DNA of 9,729 nt, from positions 1 to 9,729 of the forward strand of contig JBDGSI010000011.1 of the NCBI GenBank assembly GCA_042217615.1. The letters run 5' to 3'. The DNA comes from JBDGSM01 sp042217615. GTDB lineage: Archaea; Nanohalarchaeota; Nanosalinia; Nanosalinales; Nanosalinaceae. The notes below the pieces were generated by a model. It was not told the origin of the DNA, did not search any database, and saw only the letters and a list, made by a program, of their open reading frames with translations. Of the stretch, positions 6,291 through 9,729 are shown one piece after another. Position 1 is the stretch's first letter; each line of letters opens with the position of its first letter. A program made the position numbers and the translations under genes.

Positions 6291-7303
6291 TGGACCTGCT
6301 GGAAGATCAAGCCGAAGAAGGAAAACCTATCCAGCAAAAGGTAAAGGAGTATTCCCTAGCGGCAGGAATACTGCTAGTCATACTTGGAGGAGTTCTCTAC
6401 ATGTTTGCCGGGCCTCAAATCGGAGGAGCATTGATACTTTTAGGCCTTATAGCTGCAGTTCTTCCTTACAGCCTTCTCTCCTTCCTTAGAAGCAGGCAGA
6501 TCAGTGAAATGGAGGCTCAGTTCCCCGCGTTCCTGAACGGGTTGGCAGAATCAAAAAGAGGAGGGATGACGCTGCTAGATGCATTTGAATCAGCCTACAA
6601 CACAGATTACGGTCGTTTAAACAGTGAAATCGAACAGGTCTACATGGAACTGAGCTGGGGAATACCTTTCCCGGAGGTAATGGAAAGATTCGCAGCCCGA
6701 GTAGAAGACTCATCCGTAATGCAGAACTCCATATCCATTATACTCCAAAGCTTCCAGAGCGGAGGAAACATTACACATACAATCGACTCCGTAGCCGACG
6801 AAGCCGCATCCCTCCGAAACATCGTAAAAGAGAAAGACTCACAGCTCAAACAGCAAATGATGATAATGTACCTGATCTACCTCCTATTCATAGGGATTAC
6901 AATAGGCCTCTACTTCCTGCTCAACATGCTTCTCGGCATAGGAGATCCAGGAGGAGGAGCATTCTCAAACATCGGAGAACTAACAGGAGGAGGCCAACAA
7001 ATAAAATACTGCTCCGGAGGAGTCGCACCAGCAAAACCCTTCTGCCAGATAGCCCGGGTATTCGGATTCGTACCCTCAGGAGTAGAATTCGGATCAGAAA
7101 CAGCCAGAACCTACGGATACGGCAAAATGGCGTACTACAAATCCCTGCTATTCACAATGCTGATGGTACAAGGCCTCTCAACCTCAGCAGTAGCAGGAAA
7201 AATAACACAGGGAAAGGCCTCCGCAGGCACAAAACATGCACTGATAATGCTGCCCCTAGCATTCATAGCATTCATGCTGGTGGTAGCACCAATGGGAGTG
7301 TAA
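6290..7303 (+). CDS. Pilus platform membrane protein, C-terminal half (T2SSF domain)
   Basis: This 337-residue membrane protein has a second T2SSF domain. A charged N-terminus is followed by membrane segments at about 22-42 and 45-65. The cytoplasmic domain at about 78-190 starts FPAFLNGLAESKRGGMTLLDAF and includes SGGNITHTIDSVADEA. A membrane segment follows at about 190-215, then a loop with Cys241 and Cys252, then two last membrane segments at about 277-300 and 315-335. The QGLSTSAVAGKI to KHALIM region matches the end of FlaJ-like proteins. With the preceding gene it would reconstitute the two-domain platform (290 + 337 residues, about the length of fused homologues). Its start overlaps the stop of half A, so stoichiometric coupled translation is likely. 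Third codon positions are strongly A/C-rich here, unlike the early operon genes. Confidence 0.92.
   Translation: MDLLEDQAEEGKPIQQKVKEYSLAAGILLVILGGVLYMFAGPQIGGALILLGLIAAVLPYSLLSFLRSRQISEMEAQFPAFLNGLAESKRGGMTLLDAFESAYNTDYGRLNSEIEQVYMELSWGIPFPEVMERFAARVEDSSVMQNSISIILQSFQSGGNITHTIDSVADEAASLRNIVKEKDSQLKQQMMIMYLIYLLFIGITIGLYFLLNMLLGIGDPGGGAFSNIGELTGGGQQIKYCSGGVAPAKPFCQIARVFGFVPSGVEFGSETARTYGYGKMAYYKSLLFTMLMVQGLSTSAVAGKITQGKASAGTKHALIMLPLAFIAFMLVVAPMGV
7294..7298 (+). promoter_or_regulatory. Ribosome binding site of pilin-like 10
   Basis: GGGAG near the end of platform half B ends 9 nt before GTG 7308. The match is moderate, but it supports a GTG start that puts the K-G-Q prepilin site at the very N-terminus. 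Confidence 0.4.
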
Positions 7304-7307
7304 AAAA

Positions 7308-8309
7308 GTGAAAGGACAACTATCAATAGAATTCCTTGCCTCATTCTTCCTGTACCTTACAGCCCTGGTACTGGTATTCCAGTCCATATCCAGCGAAGTA
7401 CCAGAACTCCAGGGATCACTAGAACAAAAGGCCTTAAACATAGAAATGAGGAAAGTAACCGAACAAATGCTCACCCAACCCGGCTACCATGATCTGTATG
7501 GGGGAGGAACTAACTGGGAGAAAAATGACTCTACAGTTGAAAACATGGAAAGGTTTGGATTAGCTTCTGAAAGACTTGTAGTGCTCTGGGATAAACTAGG
7601 AAACATATCTACTGCTGGAGGCACTAGTAAGGTAAATTATACAACGTTCAGGAAGGCGGTAGGAGCTGATAACCAGTACCATTTCAGTTTTGTGATGACT
7701 CCTCTAGTTGATACCTCTAAGGAGTATCCGAAAGGCAATGTTACGGTAGAAAGGCGTCTTCCTGGAGGCGGTATAGCAGAAGGCAGGGTTCGGGAGCCTA
7801 ATGATCCTCTATATCAGAGTGCTGATCCTACTGTTCACTGGGGGGCGGAGTACTTGAGCAATGAGACGAAATACTTTATAGTCCCTTCCTTCAACGGTAA
7901 ACATAATCTGACCTATGTTTCTAATGATTGGAATTTTACTTCCTCGGTTAGAAAAACTGAGGGAGATCGTATACAGTTTGGCTCGGAGTACTATAATTTG
8001 ACCGAGATTCAAGGTAGGGAGTATGAGAGAGGGTCTATGATTGTCTTGGAGAGAAAGATGAAAGAGTTCGGACCGAGTATAGACCGCTCAGAAGAAGTTC
8101 AGAGAATGAACAGGTATGTGTCATACAAGGGCGAAGTAGTGTCTACTCCTTCCCTGAATATCACTATTGTAAAAGGGAGAGTTCGGAATTTGATAGGGAA
8201 GTACCAGAATATTACAAAGAGAGGAGATGGCGAGATAATTGAGAGAGGAGGATCTAAATATGTTGATCCCAAGCTTGAGCCGATGAGGGTTGAGGTGACT
8301 GCCTGGTGA
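7308..8309 (+). CDS. KGQ-type pilin-like surface protein, rich in N-glycosylation sites
   Basis: This 333-residue protein is translated from GTG. It starts MKGQLSIEFLASFFLYLTALVLVF, an archaeal class III signal with Q-x-S-x-E after the cleavage site (Gly3/Gln4), as known for prepilins processed by EppA-type peptidases. A long extracellular part follows with no cysteine. It contains ten N-x-S/T sequons, at N73, 99, 110, 144, 185, 200, 209, 230, 284 and 301, far more per length than the other pilins here. The family of the globular part is not recognised. It starts 4 nt after platform half B and overlaps the next gene by GTGA (8306-8309). A minor pilin or tip/adhesin role is inferred from the signal and the operon. 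Codon use changes inside the gene: only 12 of the first 60 codons end in G or T, against 20 of 30 sampled from 7860. Confidence 0.85.
   Translation: MKGQLSIEFLASFFLYLTALVLVFQSISSEVPELQGSLEQKALNIEMRKVTEQMLTQPGYHDLYGGGTNWEKNDSTVENMERFGLASERLVVLWDKLGNISTAGGTSKVNYTTFRKAVGADNQYHFSFVMTPLVDTSKEYPKGNVTVERRLPGGGIAEGRVREPNDPLYQSADPTVHWGAEYLSNETKYFIVPSFNGKHNLTYVSNDWNFTSSVRKTEGDRIQFGSEYYNLTEIQGREYERGSMIVLERKMKEFGPSIDRSEEVQRMNRYVSYKGEVVSTPSLNITIVKGRVRNLIGKYQNITKRGDGEIIERGGSKYVDPKLEPMRVEVTAW
8292..8298 (+). promoter_or_regulatory. Ribosome binding site deciding the last gene's start
   Basis: GAGGTGA is a seven-base match to the anti-16S consensus and ends 7 nt before GTG 8306. It strongly supports that GTG, which yields the MRKGQ prepilin N-terminus and overlaps the preceding stop as GTGA. 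Confidence 0.7.
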
Positions 8310-9729
8310 GGAAGGGCCAGATGCATGTCTTGGATGCGGCTGCAGCTATCATCATTATACTTTTCTTTGCCTTGACAAATATCAGTATGGGAGAGGCACC
8401 TGACTGGCAGAACTACCAGAACCAGGTGGCGGTAAGAGACCTGGGATACACGCTTAAGAAAACAGGTTATCTAGAAGACTCTCTTCTCAAAGGGGAGACA
8501 GGGACTATAAAAACAATGGTAGAAGAAATCACTGCCAGAGACCTGGGAATATCCGGAACCGTGAGAGGTATGCCGCCAAACATCAAAGCAGGCTTCTACA
8601 CACCTCCATCAGAGATAAATTTAACCTCCCTGACTCTAGCCAGAACATCTTCCCCATGCGCCAGCAGTCTAGGAAAGATAAGCAAGATGTCAGAAGCGCA
8701 TATTTTAGCCTCCAAATCTTCTGCTAGAGGTAAGAGACTGTATCTTGGAGGCCTTGAAGAGTCAGGAGGATACACCTCGGCACTGGATTACGATCTTATG
8801 TGGATGGATGACGGTTCCTGCAGTTTTCCGAACGCCAGCAACCCTATAGAGAGAGGAGATATCTTCCAATGGGGAGGAGAATACTATGAGTTCATGGAAG
8901 TCTCCAGTCTAAATACTGCTGGAAGTAACTGGAATGGGGAATTAAAGCTAGCTGAAGCCGGTCAGATGAAAAGATTCCAGGAAACCATGAAAATACCGTC
9001 AGGAGATGTAGAAAACAAGGTAGAGATCGATGCATTCAACTTCAATGATGGGGTGCAGGAAATAAAGGAGTTCGAATCCCTTATAATCAGAGGGGATAGA
9101 GGCCTCACAGAAATGAGTTCTCCTTCCAATGATAGAAAGGTGGAAGCAGCCAGTGAAAGGCCTTTACTCTTCCTTGTAAACTTAACGGAGACGGAGTTCA
9201 CAAACAGTTATCTTGATGACAATGGTTTTGAATGGTTCCGGCCTGATATCAGCGGAAGATATGTGAAAAGTAATGGTAAGTATATAGAGGAGGGTTATAA
9301 TCTTTCTGTAATGTTTTCTGGTTCAGGGAACTCTCAGGACTTGAAGCATCATATGCTGGATATGGAAACGTATCTTTCCCATCTATCTCTGTATCCAAGC
9401 GGCCCACTGTACATAGAGAAAAAAGGTATAGCCTCAAGCAGAAAAATACTCTCTCTAACAGATTACAGTTATGGAGATATAGGGAAAGATGTATTTCCTA
9501 TAGTTCACGGCTATTATTATGATGATAAGCTTGAGTATCTTACATCGGTGCCTTCAGGAGTTAATACGGCTTGTAATGATCATTACTGGGAGAAGGATGT
9601 CGGGTTCTCGTACAAGTACAAGCCGGGTGAAGAAAAGATAGATATCTATAACATTGAGATGGGAAAAACCTCAACTTACTGCAGCAATCATAATGTTAGA
9701 GCTTTCTACCTGGATAGGAATGATGATGG
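8306..9729 (+). CDS. Large KGQ-type pilin-like protein, 3' end outside window
   Basis: The frame stays open for at least 474 codons to the window edge, so the protein is incomplete here. It begins MRKGQMHVLDAAAAIIIILFFAL; prepilin peptidase cleavage is expected after Gly4, with Asp at mature position 6 where pilin-like 6 has Glu. The long mature part looks extracellular: mixed alpha/beta, with cysteines at residues 118, 172, 423 and 459 and sequons N-L-T (twice), N-A-S and N-L-S. No known domain was recognised. At well over twice the length of a normal pilin it could be a tip adhesin or a large minor pilin, by analogy with large tip subunits of other type IV pili (inference). The GTG start is supported by GAGGTGA at 8292-8298 and the 4-nt overlap with the previous gene. 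The end of the operon is not visible. Confidence 0.83.
   Translation, partial: MRKGQMHVLDAAAAIIIILFFALTNISMGEAPDWQNYQNQVAVRDLGYTLKKTGYLEDSLLKGETGTIKTMVEEITARDLGISGTVRGMPPNIKAGFYTPPSEINLTSLTLARTSSPCASSLGKISKMSEAHILASKSSARGKRLYLGGLEESGGYTSALDYDLMWMDDGSCSFPNASNPIERGDIFQWGGEYYEFMEVSSLNTAGSNWNGELKLAEAGQMKRFQETMKIPSGDVENKVEIDAFNFNDGVQEIKEFESLIIRGDRGLTEMSSPSNDRKVEAASERPLLFLVNLTETEFTNSYLDDNGFEWFRPDISGRYVKSNGKYIEEGYNLSVMFSGSGNSQDLKHHMLDMETYLSHLSLYPSGPLYIEKKGIASSRKILSLTDYSYGDIGKDVFPIVHGYYYDDKLEYLTSVPSGVNTACNDHYWEKDVGFSYKYKPGEEKIDIYNIEMGKTSTYCSNHNVRAFYLDRNDD

Larger units (their letters stand above)
28..9163. repeat. Dispersed AGGCCT palindrome, 25 copies
   Basis: AGGCCT starts at 28, 404, 612, 1994, 2240, 2463, 2547, 3200, 3412, 4216, 4847, 4887, 4927, 5499, 5911, 6221, 6242, 6442, 6904, 7171, 7215, 7429, 8749, 9100 and 9158. 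These were found by reading, so one or two may be missed. The flanks favour a purine before (20 of 25) and a pyrimidine after (21 of 25). About 13 other GGCC sites exist, so roughly two thirds of GGCC sites are in this context. Copies fall in all three codon frames (GGC-CTN, GCC-TNN, AGG-CCT) and three are intergenic. At about 45% GC, roughly two copies would be expected. Confidence 0.75.

Noticed and set aside
6280..6300. Frameshift or pseudogene at the platform junction
   Set aside because: The TGATG overlap, strong ribosome binding site and separate membrane segments of half B indicate two intact genes.
3722..7303. Archaellum core (FlaI/FlaJ)
   Set aside because: The family resemblance is real, but no FlaH, FlaF/G stator or archaellin array is visible, and the many minor pilins fit a pilus. 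Flanking sequence could change this.
8099..9437. Minus-strand frames opposite the last two genes
   Set aside because: The + strand frame from 8306 is open to the end, with a consensus ribosome binding site and a prepilin signal; the reverse frames are shadows.
1..9729. CRISPR array, tRNA, rRNA, insertion sequence or integration site
   Set aside because: No regular repeat-spacer units, RNA gene motifs, transposase frames or terminal inverted repeats were seen.

Overview
The window reads as one strand-uniform archaeal type IV pilus-like locus. Every gene supported here lies on the + strand. Archaeal hallmarks are TATA elements about 26 bp ahead of start codons, two apparently leaderless genes, a T-rich terminator without a hairpin, class III prepilin signals (R/K-K-G followed by V, I or Q), and a secretion ATPase of the FlaI/GspE-2 type. 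Base composition looks to be in the mid-40s % GC (estimated by eye). Several proteins are acid-rich, including ten consecutive acidic residues in the ATPase. Together these suggest a salt-adapted archaeon, perhaps a DPANN lineage such as Nanohaloarchaeota. That taxonomic assignment is inference.

Layout. Positions 1-102 hold a promoter. Gene 1 (103-876) is a coiled-coil protein with a Gln/Arg/Ser/Gly-rich tail, and overlaps pilin 2 (873-1355) by ATGA. Pilins 3 (1386-1910) and 4 (2017-2532) are paralogues; each has its own TATA box placed for a leaderless transcript, and a pyrimidine-rich terminator lies between them. A further promoter near 2558 precedes a tightly packed operon that runs off the end of the window: pilin-like 5 (2604-3248), pilin-like 6 (3245-3718), assembly ATPase (3722-5410), platform half A (5418-6290), platform half B (6290-7303), glycosylation-rich pilin-like 10 (7308-8309), and a large pilin-like protein (8306 to beyond 9729). 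Gaps inside this operon are 7 nt or less, and three of its junctions overlap.

How it would work (inference from families). The FlaI-type ATPase and the two-piece FlaJ/PilC-type membrane platform form the engine. Seven proteins with prepilin peptidase sites supply the fibre and its tip or minor subunits. Three are ATP-(V/I)-type pilins with terminal cysteines; four are KGQ-type minor pilins that flank the engine genes. The coiled-coil protein could be an accessory or scaffold. No prepilin peptidase and no FlaH homologue lie in the window, so an archaellum is not supported.

Two signals cut across genes. The palindrome AGGCCT occurs 25 times where about two would be expected by chance, in all three codon frames and between genes. 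Third-codon-position composition also flips between G/T-rich and A/C-rich blocks within single genes. Both deserve a genome-wide check.
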